From Phialophora verrucosa (lineage: Eukaryota > Ascomycota > Eurotiomycetes > Chaetothyriales > Herpotrichiellaceae), in assembly GCA_002099365.1 (NCBI GenBank), contig MSED01000003.1, positions 1,984,001 through 2,048,000 on the forward strand: a stretch of 64,000 nt of DNA, given 5' to 3'. Shown piece after piece: positions 21,855-32,301 of the stretch. Under the pieces are notes generated by a model that was not told where the DNA came from, ran no database searches, and saw nothing but the letters and a program-made list of their open reading frames with translations. Numbering within the stretch: position 1 is the first letter of the stretch; the number at the start of each line of letters is the position of its first letter. The translations under genes and the position numbers were made by a program.

Positions 21855-24108
21855 ATGCATCTTTCCGCAATCATTGCCGTTGCCTCGGCCGGTCTGGTCT
21901 GTGCGAAGCCAATCAAGCAGATCAAGCGACAGACAATTCAAGATACATACGACTTCATCATCGCTGGAGGTAGGACAATATCCCTTATGCATGCATGCTT
22001 GCTTGCTAACGTAACATAGGCGGCACTGCAGGCCTTGTCATCGCGAACCGCTTGACCGAATGCCCCAATATTAGAGTGCTCGTGCTCGAAAACGGCCCAG
22101 TCCCAGATATTGTTGCCAACACCCAGACGCCAGGCGGGAATCAGTATCTTGGAGGTGAATTCTCACGATTTCCCCCTCTACTCCTGCTACCGTAGCTAAG
22201 CACTGCTTTGCCCAGGAACCGCGGTTGATTACAACTATTATACTCTACCGCAGAAGAACTTGAACAACCGGATTCTTCCCTATCACCGTAAGTGTGCGCC
22301 TTACAGCGTTTGGGTAGGCATGTAACGTATGTGCTGACCCGCGCTCAGGAGGCCGAGGGCTCGGTGGCAGTTCAACAATCAACGGCCTGTACTACGGAAG
22401 AGGCAGCGCCAGCGTGTTCGATAAATGGGGCCAACTGGGCAACCCAGGCTGGGGATGGGACGACCTCTACCCCCTAGCGGTCAAGGTGGGTACCCTCGAC
22501 GGTGTGGACACAGGACCGTGGTCATGGCTGAAGCTTCCAGCAAACACACTTTAACCCCCCCAACTTCAACGACACCAACGACCACAGTTTTGAGACGTGG
22601 GATCCGACCGCATACTCGAATGGAGAGCTACAGATCGCGTTCCAAGGTTATGTCCCTGATTCGAACGTCGGGTTCATTCGAGCGGGCGAGGCAATCGGCA
22701 TTCCGGTCGTCAACGAGCTCAACAATGGTAACAACACAGGCGTGAAGCAGGGAACCGGATGCTTTGACAGTCGACTGAGGCGCAGCTCCAGCTACGAGGC
22801 CTTCTATGTGCCGATCCAGAATCGCACGAACCTCGATGTCCTCCACTATGCGTCCGTCACGGCGATTCAGTTCACCAAAAGCAGCAACGGGACGTCCATC
22901 GCCACGGGTGTGTCCTTCACAGACCAGCCAACCGGGCAGTTCATCAACGTCAATGCCGCCAAGGAAGTCATCGTCACCATGGGAGCCTTCAACTCACCTC
23001 AGCTTCTGATGATATCGGTGCGTAAGCCATGCATGCATACAGCCGCGGTTCTCTCGTTGCTGACACCGCTTCTACCAGGGTATCGGGCCCCAGGCTCAGT
23101 TAGCCGCCAACGGCATCACTCCAGTGCACATTAACGAGAACGTCGGTCAAAAGTAAGTCTCCGACTCGCACGCGTCCGCACATGCTCACAATCGTAAAAA
23201 CGTCCGTACTGACGCTCCGTGCTCGCAGCATGAACGACCACTGCGTCTTCAGCATCATGGCCCTAGTCCAGCAGTCGGCATCAACCAGCTTCATGGCTAT
23301 CAACGACACCACCCTTGCGGCCGCGGAGCAACAGTTCCTCACGGACGGCACGGGCCCCTACTCCGCCCCTTCTGGGATCACCAACGCTTTCCAACAGCTC
23401 TCCAACGCCACTCTCCAGGCTATCGGCGCCCAAGCCGTCCTCGACGCCGGCCTCGTCAACCAATCGCACGTCGAATTCCTGTACGAATCCGTCTTCTATC
23501 CCAGCGGCGTGGCCGCCCTGCCGGTCGGCTCCGGCTCCACGATATCCACGAGTCCCGGATCCGCAAGCGCATTCTATTACATCCCCCAGTCCAACCTGTC
23601 GTACATCTCCTTGACGGCCTCCCCGCTCGTAGCGCTCAGCCGCGGCAGCGTGACTCTGAAGTCGTCGTCCATGTTTGACGCCCCCAACATCGACCCAAAC
23701 TACTACGACAACACCACCGACCGGGCCGTGGCCATCAACGCGTTTCACGATCTCAGAAAACTACTCGCCCACCCGGCCATCGCGCAATACACGGTCGGTC
23801 CCAACAACGGGGAAGTCCAGCCCGGGTTTGCGCACGTGCCCGCCAACGCCTCCGACGACGTCATCTTTAACTACATCAAGGCGAACACGATCCCGAACTG
23901 GCACGCCAGTGGGACATGCCAGATGCTGCCGGAAGCGGACGGCGGGGTCGTCGATGCGAGACTGCGTGTCTATGGCGTGCAGAATCTCAGGGTCGCGGAC
24001 GTGAGCACCATTCCGAGATTGCCGGATGTGAATTTGCAGGGCCCGGTGTTTATGATTGCCGAGAAGGCGGCGGTGCTGATCAAGGAGGATTATGGCTTGA
24101 CTTGTTGA
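21855..24108 (+). CDS. Secreted GMC-family FAD oxidoreductase
   Basis: Seven exons: 21855-21969, 22020-22154, 22216-22287, 22349-22485, 22541-23017, 23079-23152 and 23229-24108 (629 aa, phases consistent). A signal peptide (MHLSAIIAVASAGLVCA) is followed by a Kex2-like KR at 24-25. The dinucleotide-binding loop is FIIAGGGTAGLVIANRL (about 34-50). GMC signature 1 is GRGLGGSSTINGLYYGRGS and signature 2 is MGAFNSPQLLMISGIGP, reached only after splicing. The catalytic His is H562 (WHASGTCQM), and the second active-site position is N605 (PDVNLQGP), a His/Asn pair as in many aryl-alcohol or choline-type members. It oxidises an alcohol or sugar with O2 or a quinone outside the cell; the exact substrate cannot be read. 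Several Asn-X-Ser/Thr sites fit secretion. Confidence 0.94.
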
Positions 24109-25882
24109 ATTGTTGTTGGCTTTGTTGGCCTGAATAAGCGGAGGGTACTGTGGACTTGGGGATGTGGGTGGTGTGATCGTCGAATAAAGTGGTAGTAGTA
24201 ATGAGAGGGAGAACGGACAGAGGAGACGAGCTGGACTTGAACAGTGTGTACGTACGAAGTACATGTACTACAAACAGTTCTACCAGTGCGAGTAGTGAAT
24301 AGCAATCATACCCAGACAAGTCATGCTGGGGCTTCTCCCCATCCTCCTTGTCTCGCAGGCAGGCAAATGGACGTAAATTGATACACAATGTAACTACTAC
24401 GTCCGGACCACTGTGGCTCTTGCTAGGCGTCGGATCCTGGATGGCCCCGCCAATCCTTTGTGACCATCTGAGAACTACGTACAATACTTGTACGAGTGCA
24501 AGGAAGCCGTCACCTTCGGACGCCAGCCTATCCTGTCGCAGAATACCAGAGGAGGCAAAGATATTCAGAAATATAGACGACTTCCTGCCGTGGCTGCTGC
24601 GACTTCGCGAAGCGGAGGGATACACGGAACGTACTGGACGTAAGTAAGAACGTGTACGATTCAAGTGGCATGGATCCTGCCAGAGATTTGGGTATATCAA
24701 GAATCTAGATCCAGCTCGACCTAGATAGGCATGAGTCCCGTGAACTCCAGAGGTTGACCAGCATGGACGGGCCACTGTCCACCGCCTTCTGGCCAAGTGA
24801 GGCAAACCGGAACCGCAAACGCGAATATCATTCCACCAACGCGGCTGCCGTAGTGAGCTTCTCACGGTGCAGGGTGTTGGTGAAGAATAGAGGGAGGGCA
24901 AGACCATTTCAGCCTCATACACCGCGTGCCTGCTTTTATTTTCAACAAACCCCCATCACAAACCGCTGCCAAAAACGCCTTCCATGCGAATCACGGAAGG
25001 CATGCGAGTCGGTAGGATAGCGGCACCCCACACATTAACGTTCTCGAAGGCCCGGGATGAGTCCCTCTTGTCGACGCTGGCAGCTCTTTTCTCGAGCAGA
25101 AGCCTACGGATACCACAAGGGACACATGCAGAAATCGACAAGGTCCACCGTGGGAATGAAAGAGAGGTTCCGATCAAGTCTACAACGCTTTATCTAGAAA
25201 GCTAGATTCATCTATCTGAGATCCTGGCACGGCGAGAGGTGCGCACTAGCGAAAACATACTCCCGCAGCTGCTTTCTCGACTTAGGGGACTTGTACCGCC
25301 GTGTACTCGTACTTGTCACTCATGCTGGCCGAAGTCCAGGTACTGGGATTCCCTCGGTAAGGACCTCCGCGGACCTCTTGGCATTCTTGACAGAATTTGA
25401 GGAATAGATTCTCGGCTACATTTGCTGACTTGTCGCGATGCAAGGACGTCCGACTTGTCTAGGCTTTCGCTACCGGTGCCGCCCTGCCGCGCCGGTGCTG
25501 CTCATTGGAACCCCCCGAGGTCCCCAAGCGAGCCGAGACAAGCGGTGTTGCTTGGCTCGACGCTCGATCATGCTATATTTTCCACATGTGACCTAATTCG
25601 GAAGCATACCATCTGTAGCCTGTGCCCCTTTGCCCGGTTTCCCTCTCGTCTATGAACTGCCAAGAGCTCGGGCACGGCGGAAGGCAGTGGTTATGGCGGG
25701 GGCAAGAACTGAAAAGGGAGGGCGGGCCCTTTGTTCCAGCCCAGCCTGATCCCGACTCTGATACGAGTACATGAATCCCGTCGAGCACTCGAAGACCAAG
25801 GGCAAAATCAACGAACCGTGGCTCCGCATATATATCATTTTCGAAAGAAATCTCTCCTTTCAGGCCGTCCTGACGTTATAGA
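24109..25882. other. Intergenic, no gene seen
   Basis: Contains a 280-codon minus-strand ORF (24080-24922) that overlaps the GMC 3' end and has biased, domain-free composition, so it is not annotated. GTACGTACGAAGTACATGTACTA-like palindromic sequence occurs near 24248-24271. Confidence 0.5.
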
Positions 25883-27299
25883 ATGGCGACTCCAGGGCCG
25901 GCTTCGGACTCGGCTGTGTTCTGGGCAACCTGGGACGGAAACTGTGTGTACAACCTCGACTGGGTCGTCACTTCGTTGAACGACAGTTGGTTGGGCACAC
26001 ATGGAGGCATCTGCGCGTACCAGCTGGATACGCGTCGTACGTTCGGGTGCCCGGCGCCGGATGCGTATGTGAAAACTTCCTTATTCTCCTGTGCAAGCTT
26101 GGCCTGTCGTGACGTTTGAGTTTTTGAAAGGTTGGCCCTCAACCTTTGACTGATCGCTTGCGGTGAATACCGACTCGAGTCTTTCTAGTGTCTGACTGAG
26201 ATCCTCGAGGCTCCCTCGCACCTCATATCCACTCATGGCACTCTTACTCATGCATGGTAGGATACTTCGCAGGTATACGCAGCACTGACAGACGCTTTCA
26301 TATACAGATCTTGTTGGGCATGGGCACAAAATTGCCTGGGGACGGCCGCTGACGGAGTCGACACCCCTGGAGACGGACAGATTCTGTGCCTGAACAAATT
26401 TTCAACAACATGTAGGTCCTTGCTCTTCTTTCCACTCACCTTGTTTCCTTTCGCCTCTTCTCTCCGGTTGGAAGAAGGAAGAGACGGAGGTGAAAACAAC
26501 ATGGTGAAGGAAAAGAATCACCTGTATCGTCAAGCCCAGAACATGCTGACAGCCTGTTTTGAATGGGGTACCTCAAGCTCCGTCGTGGTGTTGTCTGGCT
26601 GGGGAAGAATGTCCCTCCAACATTGCGTCCATCAATATATGTCTAAGTCCCTTCGAAAACCCCAACGCCGGCAAGACTCCAGAAGAAGCTTCGTCCTTGC
26701 AGTCGTCCTTGCTCGGGACATCGCCCACGGCGGTCCCGTCCGGCGGTGTCACGACCATGAGTAAGTCTCGCTGGGAACTCTCTGTAGTCGTTCTACTCGG
26801 GTCCATTGACCGTGATAGCTGAGAGCTGATAGCTGGATCAGATCAAGCACCATTTCTCACCACCACTTTTGCCGCATTGGCAGCACAATCCGGTACAGTG
26901 GTATCCGGCAATACAGTATTAGTCACGGCCACCGAGACCGTGATCAGAGCAGTCACAACCACAGCAACTGCTGAGCCCTCGCTCAGCGGAGGGGCGATAG
27001 CAGGAGTCGTCATCGGAGCATTGGCCGCTCTGGTCGCCGTCGCACTGGGTTTCTTCATCCTAGGCCGCAGGTGGCGGGGCAGAAGCAGAGACCGACCACG
27101 TGCTAACACGGCCGCCAATGCGCCCGCCCCAGCGAGGTTCTTGTCCGACCCCGGGATCTCGTATGTGTCGGAGCCGAAATCGCACGCAGGGTTCGGAAGG
27201 TCCGGTGGCGTCGACACAATGAAGACGGTCGTCCACGAAACAAGCGGACAGTCTACTTCTGAGATGGAGTCGTCGCTGTCGAGGAACGAACTTCCCTGA
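25883..27299 (+). CDS. Cysteine-rich ectodomain membrane protein, unknown
   Basis: Four exons: 25883-26064, 26308-26411, 26578-26760 and 26842-27299 (308 aa; phases 2, 1 and 1 agree). The ectodomain has about ten cysteines and many tryptophans (FWATWDGNCVYNLDWV, SCWAWAQNCLGTA, SPSWCCLAGEECPSN). A Ser/Thr-rich linker follows, then a transmembrane helix (GAIAGVVIGALAALVAVALG), a Gly-Arg basic stop and a tail of about 70 residues. No signal peptide is seen at the ATG used, so an upstream leader exon may be missing, or the TM acts as a signal anchor. The layout is shared with the surface protein at the left edge, but the ectodomains differ. Introns 1 and 2 (243 and 166 nt) are long for this window, and the exon 3 acceptor (26576-26577, caAG) is the weakest point. 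Confidence 0.68.
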
Positions 27300-27307
27300 A
27301 GCAGAAA

Positions 27308-27323
27308 AGAGAGAGAGAGAGAG
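27308..27323. repeat. (GA)n dinucleotide run
   Basis: Eight GA units just after the stop codon of the cysteine-rich membrane protein, followed by GTGTGTGAGAGAGAG. Confidence 0.85.
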
Positions 27324-27930
27324 TGTGTGAGAGAGAGGATGCAGCGCGAGCAGCGCGAGTTAGGGTGTGTTAATACAACTTGGAAGATGAGGAAGGCTGC
27401 TGCAATATATGATGAACGAACCGAGAAGCCGATCACGCATAGCGAGCCCGTAGTATCACAGTCTACAGACACACACAGTAAAATTCTACGAGTCATCAGA
27501 AACAAGGACGGTGGATTCTACCGGATCGGGATAAACGCAGGATGTCCCCGGGATGGATTGTGTATCTTCACAGAGCCAGGGTTCGTTGAAAATATCATCT
27601 GGTGACTTACATATCTAGCTGGGTACGTACCTCGTACTCCGTATCTCCATTGCGGTACGTCTACTCCGTGTACTCAGTCGCGTCGTTCGACCCGACTAGA
27701 TTCGAGCTCCGTGCGGGCCAGTGTCATGTTCTGTATGGAATTCTACCAAAAGCTTCTGTAGTGTGTACAGGATGATCTCGTGTGCAACGTTGCTACAAAA
27801 GCCCTTAAACTCCCTGCTCTAAACGCGCTGAGTGATCATGTGGGTGGATTCGTTCATCGATTGTATCCGAGCTCTCGGATGAGATGGAATGAGACGACTT
27901 GCGAGGAACATTTGAACGACAATATTTACT

Positions 27931-27954
27931 CCATCCATCCATCCATCCATCCAT
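27931..27954. repeat. (CCAT)x6 tetranucleotide microsatellite
   Basis: Six perfect CCAT units followed by ACATAC. It lies 3' of the minus-strand F-box gene. Confidence 0.9.
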
Positions 27955-28177
27955 ACATACGACCTGCTAGACCGACGAACTTTTATTAATCATCCAGACA
28001 CCCGGATTCATGTGGCCAGCAAGTGATACGCGCCTGCAATGACGTCTCCTCGCAAGGGAGCATAATATATCCCCATGCCCTTCATCCGGAGAATGGTGAC
28101 ACGGACACACCGGGTCTCTACGGTCCTCCGATCTTTCTCGACTCGGATTCTGCGTGAGTTGGCTGTCCAGCACTCAC

Positions 28178-30064
28178 TCACTGTCCCCTTGCCTCGGCTA
28201 TGATTTTGTACGAACTCGTCTTGATGCTCTTGGGTTTCGACTTCGGATAGAGACTGCAATTTGATCCGACTCCAGTTGAGGCCGCGACGCTGCCGAACCC
28301 ATCTGTCGCGTTGCCAGTTCCCGTTGACGCAGGATTCGAAGATGACCGCTTGTGGTAACTGCCACCTGCGCACTCGATCCCGTCACCCAACTCGACATAG
28401 CCGACTTCGGGTCTCAATTCACCGAGCCGTTCGACAATCTCCTCGTTCCAGATGCCGTAGACTTTCGTCTTCTCCAGCAGCCAGTACGGATTGAGCAAGG
28501 TGCATGGGGAGTCCAAATCGATGAACCGTATTCTCACGTACTCTAGGTTTGGGAATAACGGTAAGGCTTCCACAGTCTTGAGCACCAGTCGTTCAAAGGC
28601 CTTGATGAAGACTAGATTCGTTATGCCCGCTCCGTCTGCAATAACGCCGCCTAACTCGTGGGTTACTGACTTGCCTGTCTCGGGATCTCTTTCCGTGACA
28701 CGTTGTCGACAGCACGATTTCACCACAATCTCGAGGTGTTTGAGCCTGGGCTCTTCTTTTCGTGACGATAGCACCGACAGTGCGCTGGTCCAAAGACATT
28801 CGCAGATTTTGCCGGTAAAGGAGAGGGACTCGAGATGGGGGAGTACGTGGCCAAGGCTTTCGCACAGGTGTTGAGTCTGATGGCCCTGCGAATTTGGCGA
28901 GCCCGGGAAGCTCGACCCCAGCGTTGTGGGGTCTTTGCTGTACATACCGTCGAGGGAGATATTGACGTGTCGAAGTTGAGAGGGTAAGCGGGTGAGGATT
29001 TCATTGATGGTGATGTCGGCCTCGTAGCGAGGTTTCGCGTAGCCGCAATGCCATTCTTCTACGTGGGGAAGGGCCTTCTCAATAGTGGCCCAGTGGGTGT
29101 ACTCGCGCATGATATTCCACGCCCCGCGCATGGCGAAGGTGCGGATGTTGGGTAGCTGTTCGAGGCGCTGCCTTGGGTCCGGAAACAGCGTCTGGGGGAA
29201 CTGTCGGATCATGTTGGATTTCTTGCAGTGGCCGCCCTCGAGAGTGAAAACGCGGGCGTGGGGAAAGAAACAGTTTATGTGCGAGAAGATTTCCGAGAGG
29301 GTGGCCGAGTAGACGCATAATTTAAAGCTGAAGCTCAGCGGGTCAAGCGCCGGCATCAGGTCTCGCTCGTGTGCCGGGAAATTGGCGAGCTGGTGGAACG
29401 CGTTTGTGCCGTCAAGGAGAAGTCCAGGTCCGAGAAAGGGATTCAAGACGCGGTCGTCAAGAGATGCCTTGTCTCCCCAGACGGGCACCCAGAACTCGAT
29501 GTGTCGGACAAACCTCGTGAGGTGGGAGTGGTTGCAGAAGAATTCCTCTGATTCTTTCAATCCGGCTCTTGTGCCCTTGATCTTGATGTGTCGGTATATT
29601 CGCTCCTGCACCAAGTCGCGCCAGGTCGGCGAGACCAAGGCGAGGTCTGAGACGGCCTTCCTCCGCGGATGTCGCATGAGTGACGAGACGCTCTTTCCTC
29701 GCAGTGACGTCGACCCGGCGTAGACTGAATGCATGTCTCCAAAGATGAAGTCGAGCACTTTCCCCTGCACTTCCAACGGGAGGTCACTCAGCGAGAGTGG
29801 AGGCCTTGATGTGTCTGGCTGGTATTCGTTCACGTCCGCTGCCTCCGTGTCTTGCACTGGGGAGTCCGTCGCTCGTATTGTGAGAACTCCCATCGTTTTC
29901 CCAACTTGCTCGAGAGCATCGGCCACAGAGGGCGCTCGTTTCCGAGGCGTCATTAGGGGGAAAGCGACGTCGGAGCGGGAGACCTTTGACGGAGGGACTG
30001 AATGCCGCCCTTGAAGATCTTGCGCCGCTGTCGGGTTGTCGAGGATCACTTCTTGCACAGGCAT
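28178..30064 (-). CDS. F-box protein of fungal type
   Basis: 628 aa in one exon from ATG 30064. After a disordered N-terminus with MTPRKRAPSVADALEQ, the F-box lies at about 89-115 (LSLSDLPLEVQGKVLDFIFG), followed by a conserved continuation (DLALVSPTWRDLVQERIYRH). This is the segment that contacts Skp1 in SCF ligases. The remainder has repeating leucine/histidine segments (SQLRHVNISLDGM, LPHLESLSFTGKIC, LKHLEIVVKSC, FPNLEYVRIRFIDL) like irregular leucine-rich repeats, the usual substrate-binding part. A Ser/Lys-rich tail ends the chain. Fungal genomes carry dozens of such lineage-specific F-box proteins; no substrate can be named. It is unrelated in sequence to the F-box-like gene at 15529. 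Confidence 0.88.
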   Translation of the reverse strand: MPVQEVILDNPTAAQDLQGRHSVPPSKVSRSDVAFPLMTPRKRAPSVADALEQVGKTMGVLTIRATDSPVQDTEAADVNEYQPDTSRPPLSLSDLPLEVQGKVLDFIFGDMHSVYAGSTSLRGKSVSSLMRHPRRKAVSDLALVSPTWRDLVQERIYRHIKIKGTRAGLKESEEFFCNHSHLTRFVRHIEFWVPVWGDKASLDDRVLNPFLGPGLLLDGTNAFHQLANFPAHERDLMPALDPLSFSFKLCVYSATLSEIFSHINCFFPHARVFTLEGGHCKKSNMIRQFPQTLFPDPRQRLEQLPNIRTFAMRGAWNIMREYTHWATIEKALPHVEEWHCGYAKPRYEADITINEILTRLPSQLRHVNISLDGMYSKDPTTLGSSFPGSPNSQGHQTQHLCESLGHVLPHLESLSFTGKICECLWTSALSVLSSRKEEPRLKHLEIVVKSCCRQRVTERDPETGKSVTHELGGVIADGAGITNLVFIKAFERLVLKTVEALPLFPNLEYVRIRFIDLDSPCTLLNPYWLLEKTKVYGIWNEEIVERLGELRPEVGYVELGDGIECAGGSYHKRSSSNPASTGTGNATDGFGSVAASTGVGSNCSLYPKSKPKSIKTSSYKIIAEARGQ

Positions 30065-30622
30065 GGTAAAGAGACTGCGCCGGCCTCGAGGGCCGGACTC
30101 GATATACGCACAGAACTCTTGTTATCCTGTCGTATGTTGAAGTTCTCGGGGGGTTGCTGTGTTGGCGGCGTCTCGGATGGTGGAATGCGGAGTAGCTGAA
30201 TGCTTCAAACGAAATTTGCTCTCGCTGCGTCTCGACCTTATCGTGGGAAATTACGCTGGATGCGACGGTGATGACAGATTCTTGTTATGCGGTTGAAGGA
30301 CTTGTATGTTGCTACGCGAACAGGTCGAGGACGTGTGAAGGGGCTGAGGAGGCTGGCAACTGAAGTCAATGGTTCGATTATCAGGCGGTTGCGTTTTGAT
30401 TGCGAGCAGCACAGCCACATGCGCGGTCATCGCTTGCACTGCCACTGCCACCTCGCTGCCGCCTAAGGCGTCTGCGTGACTATTTGGGCACACGAGCTCC
30501 TCTTTATCGTTGGCAAATACTATTGAGCACGAATACGAGTCTTTATTCGCCATCCTGTGTCCTCTATTGTAGGTGCTGTGTTTAACCCTCGGCAGCGGCA
30601 GGACAAAAAAGGCTCGCGCGGC
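30065..30622. other. Intergenic, no gene seen
   Basis: 5' flank of the F-box gene and 3' flank of the monooxygenase, both on the minus strand. Only chance ORFs. Confidence 0.6.
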
Positions 30623-31953
30623 CTATTCATATCCCGCCATCACATCAACATACAGATCCTCCAACCCTCTCAACTTTGTCTTGTCTATCGCCGGATCATT
30701 CAACATCTTCAGAAACGGGTCGGTCTGTCCCACGGTATCAGGATCATTCTCCGATATCCGCCGCACATTAGCCTGCGACCTGGGGTCTACCAGCTCAAGG
30801 AAGACCTTTCTTCGCAACTCAGAGTACCTGTCCAGGAGCTTCTCCGATTTGCCTTCGTTTATGACTGCCAACAGCACATCGCCCAATGCGCCAGCATCCA
30901 GAATGCCTCCAGTGAGACCCATACCTCCAAACGGATTGCACAGATGCGCCGCATCCCCAGCAAGTAGGACCGACGCCTTCCGGAAAGTAGTGGCGCATCT
31001 CTGGTTGATCTTATACGGTGACGCCATCTTCAAGTCATATTTGAGCGGCCTTGGACCAGGGAAAATGGCTTCGAACTTCATGGGTTGTCGATCCAAGAGC
31101 TCTTGATGTGTCAAGCCAGGAAGCTCGCCGTAGGAGCATCTCCACAAGCCCGGCTCGCTCAACTTGGCAATGAGACACCAATGATCTCTGTCAACGATAA
31201 AGTTGCCGCCTTGAAACCCGTACTTTTCGAATGGGTAAACGACGTTGCAGGCAACCAGGTTAAAGTCCCAAGTAAACCCCTCGAAAGGGATGCCAATCAG
31301 ACGACGGACACTGCTTCGACCTCCATCCGCGCCGACAAGGTACCTTGAATGAAAGTGTTTGACGCCCTCGGGTGTCTCAACCGTAACATCCACTCCGGCA
31401 TCCGAGTTTTGAACCTCGGTGACTTTGTGGTTGAATAACACCTGACTACCCTCACATCGGTTGTAGTGCGTGAATATGACCTCCGCAAGTTCGTGTTGTC
31501 CCAGAACCAGAACTTCATACTCGCCGGGTTCCGGCCTACGGTCGATCTCTGCGATGATCTCGCCATTGACCTTTCTCCAGCAGACATCCGAGCCTGTGCT
31601 TCCCCTTTTCCGACAGTCTTCTAGGACGCCTGCTCGGTCGAGCTCTCGCACAGAGACGGCGTGGTACACCGCTGCCCGAGGCGATTGTTCAACGTAGGGG
31701 AGCATTTCGAGGACGGTTGTCGGAATGCCGGCTTTCGCCAGACGCAGAGCGACTAGCAGGCCCACAGGGCCTGCGCCAACCTGGGCGATGTCAGAACAAG
31801 AGTCGAGGCTTCGAGAAGACTTTTACTTGCCACAATAACGTTGTCCTTCTGTTGCCCATCGTGCTTATCACCCCCGCCGCCGTTGAGGAGGGTGCCATTC
31901 GCGCCATTGGCAAGGCCGATTTCATTAGCGGTGGTACCTTCTAGTTCGACCAT
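30623..31953 (-). CDS. FAD-dependent aromatic monooxygenase (PHBH fold)
   Basis: Two exons on the minus strand, 31953-31831 and 31780-30623 (426 aa). Only a GC-AG intron (donor GCAAGT at 31830, acceptor cccAG) joins the frames correctly and yields NVIVVGAGPVGLLVALRLAK, a perfect Rossmann GxGxxG. Nearby GT donors (GTAAAA, GTGGCA) either break the frame or give a weak site. Other motifs are the DG motif (YLVGADGGRSSVRRLIG) and the GD motif (LLAGDAAHLCNPFGGMGL), the latter contacting the FAD ribose. The family uses NAD(P)H and O2 to hydroxylate phenols or related rings. At 426 aa it lacks the C-terminal thioredoxin-like domain of phenol hydroxylases and matches smaller members. The leader (MVELEGTTANEIG, then a Gly run) is hydrophilic, so it is cytosolic. 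The substrate is unknown. Confidence 0.87.
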
Positions 31954-32301
31954 CGTCGCGAAGCGGCAGGCTGGCTCAGCAATGATTGAGCACACAGGGT
32001 GACCCCGGTAGAATCAAGGGCGCGTCCATCGTTTTCCACTGGAACCCGCCTGGCCCTAATATACATTTACATCCCAAGTCGCGACGCGGCACCCACATAG
32101 AGAGCAGCTTCTCCATGCAAGTGGAGTTTGCGGGGCTCAAGTCATGCAGGAAATCGGAACGGCAAAACTCCCCAACTCAAACCTGTGTGGGGTACTGTAG
32201 GTTTACCAAAGGAATAATTGGGGCAGTCGCACGATCGCCTATTGTTGTTGCAAATGTTCATGTCTGGGAGGCTCGTGATAGATATTGTTAGATTTGGTAC
32301 C
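31954..32301. other. Intergenic, no gene seen
   Basis: 348 bp between two minus-strand genes, presumably the monooxygenase promoter. Confidence 0.55.

Larger units (their letters stand above)
27300..28177. other. Intergenic with two simple repeats
   Basis: 3' flanks of two converging genes. It holds a (GA)n run at 27308-27323 and (CCAT)6 at 27931-27954, and TACTCCGTA-type motifs around 27634-27643. No gene was supported. Confidence 0.65.

Noticed and set aside
24080..24922. 280-codon minus-strand ORF
   Set aside because: It overlaps the 3' end of the GMC gene, has no domain and reads as low-quality Ser/Arg-rich sequence with no ATG-supported N-terminus.
31781..31833. GT-AG alternatives for the monooxygenase intron
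   Set aside because: The GTAAAA donor breaks the reading frame; GTGGCA keeps frame but is a poor donor and shortens the beta strand by one Val.
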